From: Nemopilema nomurai
Lineage: Eukaryota > Cnidaria > Scyphozoa > Rhizostomeae > Rhizostomatidae
NCBI GenBank assembly: GCA_003864495.1
Contig: ML133442.1
Coordinates: 430,731-494,730 of the forward strand
Length of the DNA: 64,000 bases
Direction of reading: 5' to 3'
How positions within the stretch are numbered: position 1 is the stretch's first letter; every line of letters starts with the position of its first letter. Position numbers and translations under genes: made by a program. Below, in pieces: positions 1 through 16,206 of the stretch. The notes under the pieces are model-generated. The model saw nothing but the letters and a program-made list of their open reading frames with translations, was not told where the DNA came from and made no database searches.

Positions 1-2244
<2,244 letters not shown>

Positions 2245-5200
2245 TTTGTCAAGTGCGCCAAATTCAACCGTTTAGAGCACACATGCCAAGCAAAAAGTTC
2301 CCAGCCAGGCGAGAGCGAAGGCAGGGGTTGGACAGTGGAGCAGAACAAAGATTGGACACGAGTTCAATAAGCGTCGGGGAATGGCAACTATTCCAAACAT
2401 ATGCTCGACCGACTGAAGTTGGTAACCTTTGGGTCAAAAAACACACAGTAACATTACGTGTTGGACAAGGAACATTCAAACAAACGAATCCTCTATATTG
2501 TCAGAAACGCTGCTCGTAATGCCATTTCGTCTTGTAAAAGTGTCAACCTGATCCCAATTTAAACCAAATAATTATTCTGCAGTCTCAACGACAAGTTTGC
2601 AATACCTTTTTCTAAGACGTACGGGGTCGTTAAACAGTTCGGTGAGATCATTTTACGCACTAATTACTACGGGTGCATTGCCTTTGCCTTATCGAGAAAA
2701 AAACGGATAAGGAACTAGTCACAGCAAATTACACTTCAAAACAATGTTATGTTTATTTGCGAGCTGCAAGCAATTGATGATCAAATAAAGAGTGTGAGAA
2801 TATTCTGCACAAACGGATATGCAAACCGATAAAGCATTTACTTTTCGTAAAATTATGATCTTGGTTACACTAACTTTCAGACTTGAAGCAAATAATTTGT
2901 TTTAACTTCAAATAAATCATTCAGTTTCTATTTCTTTTAAATTCGCAAACTGTTTTTCAAAACGTACACAATAAACGCAATGAACAATGAACTTATTTCT
3001 AATAAAAATTGAAATTGCTTTCAGGAGCCTTTTCAAAAACCTAGAAGCAATCAGGAGACGACAAAACTCGACAAAACCTTGTTTGACTGCCGTGAGAGGG
3101 CAAAGCCTATCAATTGCTCCAGGCACGACTTGAGACAGTGAGCCAACCCCCAAACAAGGCTTGTGACATCGGCTCTAAGAGCGAATTAAATGGATTATAG
3201 CCTCGGGGTTGCGTTTTTCGTCAATTGTAATTGTTTAAATAGCGTGTATGTAATATTCATTGGAGAACAAGGACCGATGACTATGCAAGCGAGCTGTTTG
3301 TGCAAAATAGGATTGCCTACACAAAGTTGACCAATGGATTCTTAACATGCCACGTTTACTTTCCCGCATCACTCTTAAGCAGACACCAATGTTCCCTGAA
3401 CCTTTGCAAATGAAGTTTGCACTTATATGGGGTAGAGTTCAGCAATCCCCCCCTCCTTTAAACTGATTATATACATGGCAACATCAAGAAATCCAAAAAG
3501 ACCTTAGATTAGGTATAAACAATTTGAATAAGTATCATTTGAAAGCAAGTGATCACCATGTGGAGTAAATATTTACTACGTATTTGAAACTTCAATTTGC
3601 CTCTGAGAGCCCAGTAGCACAATGAAGCCGTCCACCATTTCTGGTTATTCCACGTTATTGTGCTTTGGCAGAGCAGCACGGCATGAGTATTGGCCTAAAA
3701 CAGTATTCCCACAAATTTGATACCTGCATTTTAGAAACTCTTCGGATACATGTATCGATAAATTGTTGTGTATGATCACTTTACTATCAACAGGCAAGAA
3801 CTGTCCATTTATTGAATTCGAGAAAAGCTAAAAGCATCAGAAGTCAAGACCCTACCATGTACCTAAAAATCACAAAATTAGAATGAATGTAATGTTTTGC
3901 GAGCAGCGTTTACCCCAAGCCCTTGCCCCCATTGCCCCGCTAATGATAGGCAAGCACAATGACCAGCGCTTCTTTTCGCTAATGTTGTAAAAATTGTTGG
4001 TTAAAATGTCACACCGCGTTTGTTGTTTTGCAAAACCATGGTTTTCTAGTGGGCCCCAGCCGATTTTGATGGCTCATCGGAGACCAACGAAAATAAACTT
4101 TCTATTAAATTGTTGGGACCAGAATCTTATAGTGGTCGTCGATCAATCTTATAATTAGATCAGATGCATTGTCTTGATTGCAAAATACTGTCTGTCACAT
4201 TCTGATGCAAATGTGATTTGGCTCCCGGCAAAAAGTTGGTCAGAAGCACAAATTTCACTGAAAAATTTGTGAGGTTGCAACAAATTAGCGCTGTGGAATC
4301 TCCAGCATTCAGTGGAAACAGAGAAGAACGGCAACAAAGTATTTTCTTTTGAATGGAAAAGTCAGTTAAAGAATCAAAATTCATTGTCACCAACAATTAT
4401 ATAGTATCTGCAAAATTTGGTCCAGACAAAAAGCAAACTCGATGCGACAAAAAAGTGGGTCTCCAAGAAAACCAAACATTTGCGACTAGAAGAAGGTCGG
4501 AACCAAGAGTTGGGTGTTTTATATTCTCTCTCTGTGTACCCACAACTCTATCGTCTGAACTCACCCACTTCAAGCCATCTCTGTGTACCCACAAAAGAGC
4601 ATTGAGTTGACTTACTGATCTGACAAGATCAGCCCAGCAGAAGCCTCAACATGAATACGAGGATTAGAAAACGTCGCAAGATCTTGAGAACAGAGGTGCA
4701 GTAGAGAAACTTGGAATCAATGGTAATAGAAAGGGATAATGGTATTGACCTCTAGCACCCGGCGTTTCTGCAAGTAGGTAGCATTTGATTGGAAATTCTA
4801 GTAAGATAGAAAATAACAATTCACAGCAACTTGGAACAGAGATCAATGCATCATACTGAACTTCACTCAGGCACGTGTGGCTATAACAGTAGTGACCCCA
4901 GAGCCTAGTTATGAAGTCCAGGACAGTGGAAGGCTCCATCTGTGCAATAAAGGACGGCTAGCCCAAAGGCATAGTGGGGCGCAGCCACACTAGCGGAGAC
5001 TGAGCCAAAACCCAGAGACAATCTTGCCTAAAGATACCCAGATCGTGAGAATAGTGAGACCCTGTCACCAATTCGCGCAGCTAGTTGACAACATGCATCC
5101 TCTTTAAAGCAGCCATTCTTACCAGAGGCTTTATTTCAAAAAGATTCCATTTGTCATTTGATGAAATCCCAGGTACAAGCGGGATTAGGTCCATGATTTT

Positions 5201-8110
5201 AGCAACAAAAGTTTTGTTAATAGCTCTTTAATCAAGAGCGTCTGCTTAAATTCTAACATCAACAGATAAGATTAGGTTTGGTTGTTCGAAGGATCAGAAA
5301 CCTGAGTCGAGGCCCAGACCTTGATTAATGGTTAAATAAAGCACCAGCCTGTGTTAATGAAACATTGCAACATAATACAATAAAAACAAGCCACTAAACA
5401 TTGCAGGAGAGAGTATTAGTCGCCGGAAAGGGATCGGTTTGGAAAGATAGGTAAGGGCTCGTGTAGATGTGCGCCACACATTGAGCAACCTGTAATGAAT
5501 GCTAGAGGGGATGCCCATGAGTGTAGGCACTGCACCCTTGCAACGCTCTTTAACAACGTCCAGTCACTTACGAAGTCTTGGAAAAAGCATTTGAGCAGAA
5601 CTAGAACCTCAATTAGGAGTTTCTCAGCAGCACGAATAGAAATTTGAAGAAGGAGAGGAGACATAATTTGATTCAAACAAAGCGATCCTGAGTCAGTCGT
5701 CATAAGAAAGATGATACCATGATATCACGTTTTGACGACATTTCAAAGTAAGATGAGGCAAGATTTTCGTACACCTAATTCTCTCCAATGAGCACGTACA
5801 GGCGCTGACGTAAAAACGGGGCAAGGTCTCGTGGTACGACAGGACCCTTTTAGATCTGGTTCACAGAACCAAATGCATAAATGACAAGTGTTATTTGGCA
5901 ATTGATTGAAAATTAAAGTTCAGGCGAAAAGGTACACAACAATTTAGATACTTTTATGCATTCAAACTTGACATAATAGTACCTGAGCTTCACTCAGCAG
6001 CATAAAATTAAACTTAAAAGAAATAAAAAGTTACAAAGTAAGTACAACAATAAACTTGGATACAGGCATATTAAGTTGGATTAGACAGATTTTATTGCAA
6101 TTTTCTAGGCCAACTTTTCTACACCCAAAATGACATCCATCCCACAACGTGTTTATCGATCATCTTTCTGTAGACGAAGCTTCGCTAAAAATCATTTTGT
6201 AAATTAAGCGTAACATCTATAGTGCCTAACATACTTAACATTATATTCACTTGCTTCTTGGACCAAAACCATCAGAGTTCTGCCTCTTAATTTCTTTCCC
6301 AATGTTTGAGATATCGACGGTTAGTGGGTACAATGTAACGGTTGTACACCAAGAAACGATGGGTTCATGACAATTTTGCTTCACACATAGGTTCCAGGGA
6401 ACATTGCCAATGCGAGGCCTACACAGGAGAAGGGGGTCGGCACATGGGGGCAAAATGCTCTAAAATGGTTTTTGAAAGAGCTTCTTACATGTTTAATCTT
6501 CATTTTCCACCACTCTTTAACCATACATAATTTTATAATAGTTAGCTTGTCGTAACTGCTTCCAAAACAAACTTCAAGACTCCTCAACTAGAATGATAGT
6601 GGAATGAGAGACTAAAATCGGGCATTCTCATCTTTTCCACATCATCAACAAGATATCACTTTGTATTGCAATAAACAGCTCTGACCTCCTTCCGTAAAAA
6701 TACAAAATATGAAATAGAGGTCTTACGAGGCTTTCACCGAATCACATATGGGAGCAGAGTGGAGAGGGGTTAAAGCTTTCCTTTCAATTCTTCCAAGAGC
6801 CTAGACGATTGTGACATTTATTGAAGTCATTAGCATTATTGATAGCAGAGATCAGAGGTGCAGAATGGCCGCCAAGATCATTCTACACCAGAAGAAAAGG
6901 ACTACTCTTGACGGCTGGACTGAAACAAAAACCCTTCTGTACAGATAGAAAGAATAATAGAAGATTATAAGAATAATCTAGAGCATTGGAGCAAGTCTCC
7001 AAGTCTTAATTATTGCAGATTGATAAATCAATTTCTTTGTAGTGCTATAATAATAATTTACATCTCTAAAATTCCTATAAAAGATTATGAAAATCTCGTT
7101 ACTTTATGTTAATTTTCATCTATGTTTAGGGTAGAAAAGAGACTTTGGGGTCAGCGCGCATCTAATGAATTGAAAATCTGATTCCTGCAAACAGAACAGA
7201 CAGTTGGTGATAGGTGAAGCCTAAAACAAGGGAAGGCCCCAACGTAAGCTCGTGTTCTTGCCATGCAGCTGCCTCTTCTAACCCAGATCACTACATAAGA
7301 ATGTTCTTAATTGGCTTGGTAAAATGAACTTGAGTTTGATTCCAGGAAAAGGCGTTGGCAGTAACATTTCCATTGTCCTTCCCAAATAAACCGTTAAGTA
7401 GGCTGTAAAGTTTTTGAGGATTTGTCACTTCTCAGACATCAACTTCCTATCACTGTTGGGGGGGGGGGCAATCTTGAACCCTACACCCTACAATCTTGAA
7501 AGCATTTTTTTAACACTCTTCAAAATCAATGGTAATTTAGATTTGTATGGTCTTTCAAATTTTCACCCCCTCTCCCTATCAATAATGTTCCTTTGAACAA
7601 AATTTCAAGTAAGTTTTAGAGACGCAACATTTGAGCTATTTCCTCGTTTACATATGTGCGACAAAATACCTCCCATTAGTCCGCGATGGACGTATCTGCA
7701 AATAGCGTTGACGGGCACTCCCCCATAGCTCCTAATATAGAATGCTGAATCACACAGTTAGGCAGAATCAGCCCCACCCAGTAAACAAAGGCCATGATCA
7801 CCTTTATGAATCTGACTGCTAATGGGGTCAATTGTGCGACCCCTAATATTCCGGGTCCTCATTGCCAAGAAACAAGTGCATTCTTTCTTTAGGTGTCCGA
7901 ATAAATAGCCACGATTATCCCTTTTTGGGTGAATAACTTTTCTGATCAGATAATGACTAAGACATGCTTAAATATGACGGGCCAGCGTGGGTTTTAGAAG
8001 TGATCATAGTGACAAAAGGGCGTGTGCAGTGAGTCAGTGATACAAGTCTTTGTAATGATCAATTTTGAAAGTTAACGCCCCTGGGCTACTACACATCATA
8101 TTATGTTGCA

Positions 8111-8278
8111 TTTATTGATTGGTAATCATTGCTTGTTATTTATTGATTGGTAATCATTGCTTGTTATTTATTGATTGGTAATCATTGCTTGTTATTTATT
8201 GATTGGTAATCATTGCTTGTTATTTATTGATTGGTGATCATTGCTTGTTATTTATTGATTGATAATCATTGCTTGTTA
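8111..8278. repeat. Minisatellite, six copies of a 28-bp unit
   Basis: Six consecutive 28-bp units, near identical; the fifth and sixth each differ by single substitutions. Every unit contains GATTGGTAATC, a short inverted repeat (GATT/AATC around GGT), so the array presents six regularly phased small palindromes. It lies in the runx upstream interval. No gene overlaps it. Confidence 0.95.
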
Positions 8279-11200
8279 TTTCAAGTACTCTCAATGCTTT
8301 GCTTTCCTTGAGTGTAGGGTAGAATTGGAAGTATGAAACCGGAGTCTTCTTCCGTCCTGACAATGAGACGTGGCTACAATGCTTGTACTAAACTATGACA
8401 GCTAATTAAATCATAAAACAGACATATAGCACTTGAACGTCAGAAAACGGGTTTCAGAAAGCTTTTTGTATAAAAAACTTTAACAATAGCAACATTTGAT
8501 TCACATAAAAACCTGTCTATAGATTTCTTGCTGAATTAATTAGAATAATCAGACAACTCCAGAGAATTATAGAAGCATTTCTTCTCCTAATATTCTCAAT
8601 ACGAAAAGGGGCTTTTAATCTAAGCTTGAATGCCTGTAAATTAATAGAATAAGAATAAGTCAATAGTCACCCTAAATATCTATCGCAGGGTTAACGTACG
8701 AAAATATTCATTTGCCTTTGTCATAATCATGTGCACACATTGATGAATGCTGACCGTTATTAATAAACCATCGTCTGAAAAATATCATGAAAGGTCAAGA
8801 GAGGTGACGATGTAGAAACCACTGGCTTTACTTCAGTCTGTAATTCCCTCAAGCAGGACGACAGAAAACTTGCTTCGATAAAAAGGAAACAGCATTAAAA
8901 AAGAGTTGATGCATAAAGATGGTTTGAGCTTTCAACAAAAAGCATGGCATTGCTTTACAAGAGATTGAAGTATGAAAAGCACAAGGCAAAGAGATTCCTG
9001 TTTCATCTATTAAACTTGATTTGATTCTTTATCGTTCCTCATACTTTGCACCCACATTTATTTGAACCGGTTTTGGGAATGATTCGATGTTTTAGCCCGG
9101 GACAGAATGTTCACAGGATGTGCATGCTATACCACAGTCTCAATTAACTTCCGAGAAAATAAGGGTGTTGTTTGCTCGAAAAAAGACCATTGATTCAATA
9201 AAGTCTCACTTAGATATAGATCACTTGTCAATTCCGCTTCTTAATATGAAAACAAAACCAAGTTGCACCCTAGAAAACAAAGTAGATGACAAAGGCGGAG
9301 AAATTTTATGAACATCATGAGAAAAACCAGTGGACGAGTACAACATTGAGTTTTTTGCACGAATCTGACCAATGTGTCAAAGGCATTGTGATTTAATGGG
9401 CCTCTTAACAAAGCAATGTTTGGGACAGCTAAAGATGAATGGGAGTTTGTGACCAAAAATTGGTACAATGTAAGACATCTTGAGCTGTAGCCTCATATCC
9501 AAAGTGACAAGATCGCATATGAGTCAACTTCCTTTGTCCAATCACAACACCTCCTCGGAAAAAATATATTCCTGGTTCAAAGAAGATGTTTGAATAATCC
9601 TTGAATCATGACGCATGTCAAGATGTGTGAATTTACATTTTAATATCCAACGAAATTCGTTTGCAGGCTTATGCGAGTAGAGTTGACCTGCTAATAGCAA
9701 AGGTATTGTTTACATGACATTTGAATTGGTGAATTCCTATTAAATTTCACGCGACCCCGCTGCAGAGCATCGCAAATGAAATACGATAAACACAGAAAAG
9801 CTATTCCGAGCCTTCAATTAAACCACACGTGGACAGAGTGCAAAACTAATACATAAGCAATTTTTCCTACAGCCAGCAACATGATAGCTGAGATGGCTCT
9901 TTCAGTCAAATTACACCCTCTGTGAAGAGGCATGTGCTCTGGGGTCACTTGTAACCAGGGGCATAATTGGGCAAATTTACCATCCCACGTAAGCTCGCTA
10001 CAGATCATTGCACATGGAAACAGGGCAAATACCACTACCATCCAAAAAGAGGAACACTTTTTGCGTTATAGTTTATTTTACCACTTTCAGTCACGGGAAA
10101 TAAACAAGCCCAACGACCTTGGAAAATCCATTTCTTTTTGGGCGTGGCTGATGACGTCAACAAAGAAAAAATTCTTGTCATTTTCCTTCTGTTTTGAGTA
10201 TATTTTTCAATATGTGTTTGATCGCTTACAAGCCTTGTTTTTTCTCGTCTGTTGTTACAAACGGAATCGCGAGTTTATCACTTGTGTTAATATTAAATAA
10301 TTGTCAAAGCCAAATTAATAATATCCTCTTTGTCTCTATAATTGTTAAAAACTGTTTCCATTTTCCACCTTGTATTTGCTTTTGACCAAAGACTTGCAAA
10401 TTATCTTTTATGAAAGATGCTAACATCTTCTATAACTAGTAGTCCAATCAACGCTTGATGATCTTCTTTTAACATCAAAACAGCGTCAGTTATCTTTTTC
10501 TTCGTCTCCATTTCTATTAGCAACTTTAGTCTTCTCATTTGATAAGAAATACTGTGATCAGCACTCGTAAATCATGCGTGTCGTATATTCCCTGCTTCAC
10601 CAGCCTCTTAAAAGCCCTTGACTACATTAGCATATAATCCAACTCCAGTTGTCAGAGTTCGTGTACGCACTTTTACAAATGGTCTCAGTTGTTGTCTTGC
10701 ATGAATTTTGGCCGCTTGTGCCCAAGCTTTTTGAAGTCTAAACATCAGTACATTGACCTGACCCGTGGAACCTTTTGTTTCTAGGTGGCACATTTTCGCA
10801 GTCTACTACCTTCGGTTTCTAGAGACCACCACGAATGACTGCATACTTTTGCCCTAATCGGTTTGTCCCATTGTCACGAAAAAAGTCATAGAATGTCGGA
10901 TAATGGTCACAGTAGAATATTGAACAAATTATACTCCGACTAAAACTACAAAAAGGTCTTGCTAATTTTTTCCATTTCTTATTGACCTCTTTTCGTGCAT
11001 TTAAATTTTCATTAATCAAGATGCACTCGATATACTATGACGATGATGACACAAAAATGGTTTGTTAATGTCATTGGTCACGTGAGCACTAAGCTGCAAG
11101 CTTTCTTTTTCAGAATGGATGAAAATCAGAATGGATGAATGAAAATTCTGCTCTTTTCGGCAAAATGTAAAAGAACAATTAAAAGCTCCATTAAAAAAAT

Positions 11201-11449
11201 AGAGAGTAATAAGGCATTCAAATAGCTACCGGTAATTAATACATAAGGAAGGTAACAAAAATTGTATATTTGATGACGTCATCAGCCAAGCCAAACTACA
11301 ATGAATTCGCTAAGACCAATGGGCATATATCATCAACCATGTCTCAAGATGGTAGGGTCAATTCTATAGCAAATATTTACGTTTTTTAGATGGTAGTGGT
11401 ATTTGCCCCGCCTAACGGGTCAACACAAAGGGTGGTGCAGTAGATACTT

Positions 11450-11505
11450 GACAGGATGTAGATGACAGGATGTAGATGACAGAATGAAGATGACTGGATG
11501 ATGGA
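11450..11505. repeat. Short tandem repeat, 14-bp unit, four degenerate copies
   Basis: The unit gacaggatgtagat starts at 11450 and 11464, and degenerate copies start at 11478 and 11492. No coding content is seen. Confidence 0.7.
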
Positions 11506-12358
11506 GCCAAGCAACTATGATGAGGTCTTTATAGCTCAGTGCTTCAATCTCTGCTAAAAGTCTTGAATCACTTGCTCGAATTTACAACTTGCAGACGCTG
11601 CAAAATCCCTTCCCTCCTCAAAGAATGTTGTGTAGCGTGAAAGTGAATAATCCTACAAACAGAAATGGTAAATTCGGTGTTCCAACTACTTTTTTCAGAG
11701 ATTGCACAACGACAAAAAGAAATTTCTTAAAGAAAACGTGAACCTTTTAAAATTCAAATGCCTTCGCTAGATGCAAGCTTTGTGCTACCGAATGTGAATT
11801 TTACAGTTTTGCTCTTTTTGTTGGCATTGGATTGAAACACCATTTAGTTAGAAACTTGCAGGATGATTCAAGAAAACAAGGCTTCGGGCGCAGCAAAGCA
11901 GAATACTTGGAAAAATTCTGTGCAAAAGGTCCTGATTATGTGCCAAAGGCAGAAATTGACCTAGAACATTGATTTAGACCCGCATAATTTTGTGCATAGA
12001 TCACGTAGGATAAAACTTGATGAAAGAAGAATCGCGCTAGCAATGAATCTTTAGAAATTCCCAAGCCACACCAAGCCGATACTTGGGATGAATAATTCCA
12101 GGCGACCTCTCACACTGGCCCGCTTCTGGTCACAGATTGGTCTGGGTTTCGCCACAACTAGACCGATATCCGCAGCTTCCAATTTGTGATCCGCTAAGAA
12201 TGGTGGCAGGGTGCACATCTACAAACTGCAGTCTTCTTAGCCAAATTAGAAAAGAGAAAGGCTTCGAAGTGTGCCACATTTTTCGGTTAAAAAGTTCTCT
12301 GAAAAAATCATTGATATGATATGTCCCATGTTTTGTAAGCTAGTAATTATAACCATCT

Positions 12359-12393
12359 AATTAGGCATATACATGTAGGGATATGCCTTAATT
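12359..12393. other. Perfect-stem hairpin, 10-base loop
   Basis: The left arm AATTAGGCATAT (12359-12370) pairs with the right arm ATATGCCTTAATT (12381-12393) across loop 12371-12380, with a single bulged base. The stem is about 12 bp. It could be a pre-miRNA-like fold, but the stem is short for a miRNA precursor. It could equally be a transposon end or a chance palindrome in AT-rich DNA. Confidence 0.45.
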
Positions 12394-13964
12394 GGCGAAG
12401 ATATTATTGAGAGGGCCCTATAAATGTCACTGTTGTTAAAGCTCCTAGAAACCTTCTATATGCGATACTTTATTCAATAAGTAAGAAAAAGGTTTGGCAA
12501 GAAAAAGAACAACTGACTCTGTAGAGACACGGAGGATATGTTACCCTGGGTACCAGACTATGTTTAAAATGGATCCCTACTTTGCTGGGAAAATTTGTGG
12601 AGCTAAAAATTCATTTTGCAAATAATTTTGAAGCAGAACTCTACTTTGGCAACCCATTCTCTTGTCTAAATTTTTAGATACTGTTCTCAAATAGAAATTC
12701 ATCCGTTTGCTGTCCTTTTTCGCCCTTTACGTGCAACTACGTTCAGGATAACTGTTTAGTCACAGGACGGCAAAACATTACCAAAATAACAATTGTAACA
12801 GTAACAATTCTCTAATTGCAGGGGCCGTGTATAGCTGCGAGGCTCTGTCGCACAGAAAATAGCATGAAGCATATGGTGGTGAATCAAACAGTCGTCACTT
12901 GCACTTTAGTAAACCACATGGTGATGAAGTTATTAGAGAAATTGACACCTGAAACACGATATCATGGTGATTTGGTCTGAAAACGCTAGGATATGTTGCT
13001 ACAGTACTCAAGCTACTGGAGAATTACATGCAGGAAAGTTTTTGTAAAGGGAAAAGCGCTCGATTTCTTAAGCCAAAGGAATGGTGGTGATGTGTGAGAG
13101 ATGTTCTGGGGGTCACTCTTGCTGGTCCATAGGCTGGGTCGTGGATGGCATAATCACAGATAACAAAAGGACCTGGAGAATCAATGTTAAGAAGCGAATA
13201 TGAAAAAAAAGAAGATTGGATTTCTAGTGCACCAACACTCTAATTGAAGACAAGACATGATGATTATTATTATGATTTCCTAGCTTCCAAAGCTATAGCA
13301 ACGTATATAGTAATAGATAATTCGACATGAAGTGGTTCCAGAACTCATACCACCGGCAACCTATACGATTGAAACCGGTAAACTGAAAATAACAGTACAA
13401 GGAGACTAACAAGAGAACTTCATTGTCGGTAACAACATGATGGTATGAAGCCGTGATTAGGGGTCAAGGAGGTTAAAGTGCATTTTCTCTTCCCGTTGGT
13501 ATCGATGCAGCAGCATAACAAACACATATAAGGCCATTTTGAAGCGAAAAATGAAGGCCATGAATACCAATGAAGCATAAATTGCTTCAAAAATCGGAAA
13601 ATTTTGCTTTTTACTAGTTCTACTAGTTGTTACTGGTTGTTAATGCTCCTACCATTAAAGACATCTAGAGCTTTTCTCCTACTACCCTCACCAGCGTTTG
13701 AATGCTAAAAATTTCTCGTTCTTATTGAAAAACAATGCTTTCTCTCTCCCCTGATTGAATGTTGGCGAAAAATTCTCGAAACATGTACTGACTTCGTGGG
13801 AGAGGGGGCGTTGAAATACATGTAAAGCTTCCAGTAGAAAGTTGCACTATGCCGTAACAATTCTGTCTAATTTTATTGCTATTGTTTGACTTACCTTTTT
13901 ATTGTATCAGGTTCTCCCAGTTCCATAATAAAATCTTTAGGTCAAGGAAACAGGATTTCTTACG

Positions 13965-14149
13965 AAGGATCATAGAGAGCGCGGAAAATGGCTAGAGAGG
14001 GGCAGTGCGGATAAATGGCTTGGACTCGAGTGCTGGCTTGAAAGCATGACCCAATAGCTCAGCGGTAGAGCACTTGGCGTACAAAGTCAGGGGTCGTGAG
14101 TTCGAGTTCCACTCGGGTCGGTTATTTTTCCGCTCTCTCTATGATCCTT
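13965..14149. mobile_element. MITE-like element with terminal inverted repeats enclosing a tRNA-like sequence
   Basis: The left terminus at 13965-13988 (starts AAGGATCATAGAGAG) is repeated in inverse at 14126-14149 with about one mismatch in 24 positions. Total length is about 185 bp with no coding capacity. A target-site duplication could not be settled from the flanks. The interior is mostly the tRNA-like sequence at 14048-14120. Terminal inverted repeats around a Pol III promoter are unusual, because SINEs lack inverted ends and MITEs usually lack tRNA modules. It may be a chimera or a SINE captured by a DNA transposon. Confidence 0.7.
14048..14120 (+). tRNA. tRNA-like sequence, probably a pseudogene or SINE head
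   Basis: It is 73 bases long. The acceptor arms GACCCAA and TCGGGTC pair at six of seven positions. The D arm is GCTC/GAGC with an exact A-box match (TAGCTCAGCGG, 14055-14065). The T loop is TTCGAGT with a B-box-like stretch at 14099-14109, spaced as in Pol III promoters. The anticodon stem (CTTGG against AGTCA) does not pair and no anticodon can be assigned. It is therefore unlikely to work as a tRNA, and the intact A and B boxes suggest a Pol III-derived repeat. Confidence 0.55.
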
Positions 14150-16079
14150 AATAAAATTATAAGATAATTTGAGGCATTATATGGACGGAAAACGATGAGA
14201 CTGTAAGGCCAGCCAACAGTGATAACCTCCAACATGGAAGTAAAAACTACTTGCGAACAGTTTCCAGAAAGAGCCCTTTGCCCAATGGTCGTTTGATCCG
14301 TCTGATCAATTAAGAAAGTCAAAGAGGATTTGGCTGGTGGTAGAGGAAGACCAAAACCAGAATTAGATCATCCAAAACCAAAGGTCGTCAATAGTTCTGG
14401 GCGTTTTTTCTAAAACCTACCAATGCATTCTCATTAAGAGACTAAAATAGAGGCAGCCGCGTTAACAACAGAGACTTGAAACATGCAAAATTATAATCGG
14501 AGCAGGCCTAGCTGTTCAATACCAAAATGCAATAAAACTAAGAGTTTAGGATCTATATTTAATCCTTATTTGATCGTTCGTTCTGCCACAGAATCCGAAG
14601 TGATCTGTTCTCCCAAATTTCAATTTTTAATCTATCAGTTGAATTAGGTATTAACAAGAGATACGATTAAAGTCGGTTCATAATGGATTAAACATTGCAG
14701 TGGCACATACCTTATAAAATTTTTAATAGATTCTGTTGAGTTAGAAAAGAAAAATAATCATTCGCTGTTGTGAGAAAGTAATCACTCTGCGAAGATGTTT
14801 CTTAATTATCATTGATGATATAAGAATAGTAAATAAAAATGACATTAATGCTGTTAACCTTGATAAATCGTATTTACACGGTATCATGCCTTGTCCAATC
14901 ATAAATTATCACGATAGTCAGCCAACATAAGAAAGAGACAAAGATCTTCTTAGCAACCGAGATAAACATTTGCACAAAAACAACGCAAGAAACAATATCT
15001 AAATGAAATAATGGCTTAATAAACATTTCACGACATTATTGAGTCCAAGTTTCAGTTTTGGTGGTCTATTTTTGCTTTACTTTTTCACATTACAACATTT
15101 AATGACTTTAAGAGTTTCTATTATTAAGAACGAAATGTCTTTTGGTAGAGGCTTTTTGCACTCGACACAGAAGTTTTAATGCGGACGAAAATGAACTCAT
15201 TTTCATGAGAGCCGCGGAAACTACTGGCCTTTTCTAAGTGCTTTCAAAAATTTAGCTTAAATTCTGATTATTGTGTTCTTAAACAGCGCAGGTAAAAACG
15301 AATTTAGACAAAAACAATATTCCTAATATCTGAGCTCACAAAAAGAAATATTGGAGGGTTTAAGCTTATTGCTTCTAAAAACAACTCATTAAGTTTGCTA
15401 TTAGGTCGCAGTTTATCTAATTTAAACAGCAGGGAATGGTTTACTCACTGACAAAGAAGGTCGTGGGACATGTAGAAAACAGACTTATATGCTCCACAAA
15501 GTTATTAAGATTTCAGAAGTTTATGTTCTATTGCCATCAATGGGACTTTTATGTTCATACTACCAATAGAGAAACATAAGCCGACGAGCCCGTTGTAATT
15601 ATTGCAATACACCGAATTGAATGAATGTATGCATAGAGTTTACTATCTTTTTTTAATACCAATATCTACAATATCCACTATATACATGTCTACATCATTA
15701 TTTCGCATCTGCAGCACAGAAGTGGTTACCAATGACCCACAGTTAGACCTTTTTATGAAAAGTGGCAAAAATGTTCGAGGCAAAAGCGGCAAAATCATCG
15801 AGATTGTGGCAAAGAAAAATAATAAGGCAGCATTTCTACAGAGGGTAGAAGGGGCTGCCCCCGCTGTCCCTTTGCTGTAGATGCCCGCTCTTTCAGGTAT
15901 GTTAAAAGAGTTTTTGGCACCCGTCCTAAAGGAATTCATTCAGAAACTGATATCACTACATCTATATTTAGCGCCGTAGAAGTTTCTCATAACAACAGTA
16001 TTATGAAAAGGAAGCGACGGTATTTCATTGTCACAAAAAGTTCATGTTTGGAGCTGCAAACGCAACAGTAATTGCCGGT

Positions 16080-16139
16080 CTATTGTAGATAAGAGCCTAT
16101 TGTAGATAAGGAAGACTCACCCTGCCTATTGTAGATAAG
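16080..16139. repeat. Three dispersed copies of a 14-bp motif
   Basis: Exact copies of ctattgtagataag lie at 16080-16093, 16097-16110 and 16126-16139. Spacing is irregular and no gene is present. Confidence 0.75.
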
Positions 16140-16206
16140 GGATAACAAGAAAAAATGGCCAATTAAATCATTGCCTAATCAATGCATTGAAACCAGGGAT
16201 CCGTTA

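Noticed and set aside
5419..5643. Plus-strand open stretch with Cys/His pairs (ECRHC) and a possible acceptor
   Set aside because: No ATG-led protein, no recognised family and no partner exon; about 75 codons without stop is not rare across six frames of this window.
10608..10793. 61-codon minus-strand frame ending YANVVKGF
   Set aside because: It looks somewhat protein-like, but I found no family, second copy in the same frame or splice partner.
14048..14120. Functional tRNA gene
   Set aside because: The anticodon stem does not pair and no anticodon fits, so it is called tRNA-like only.
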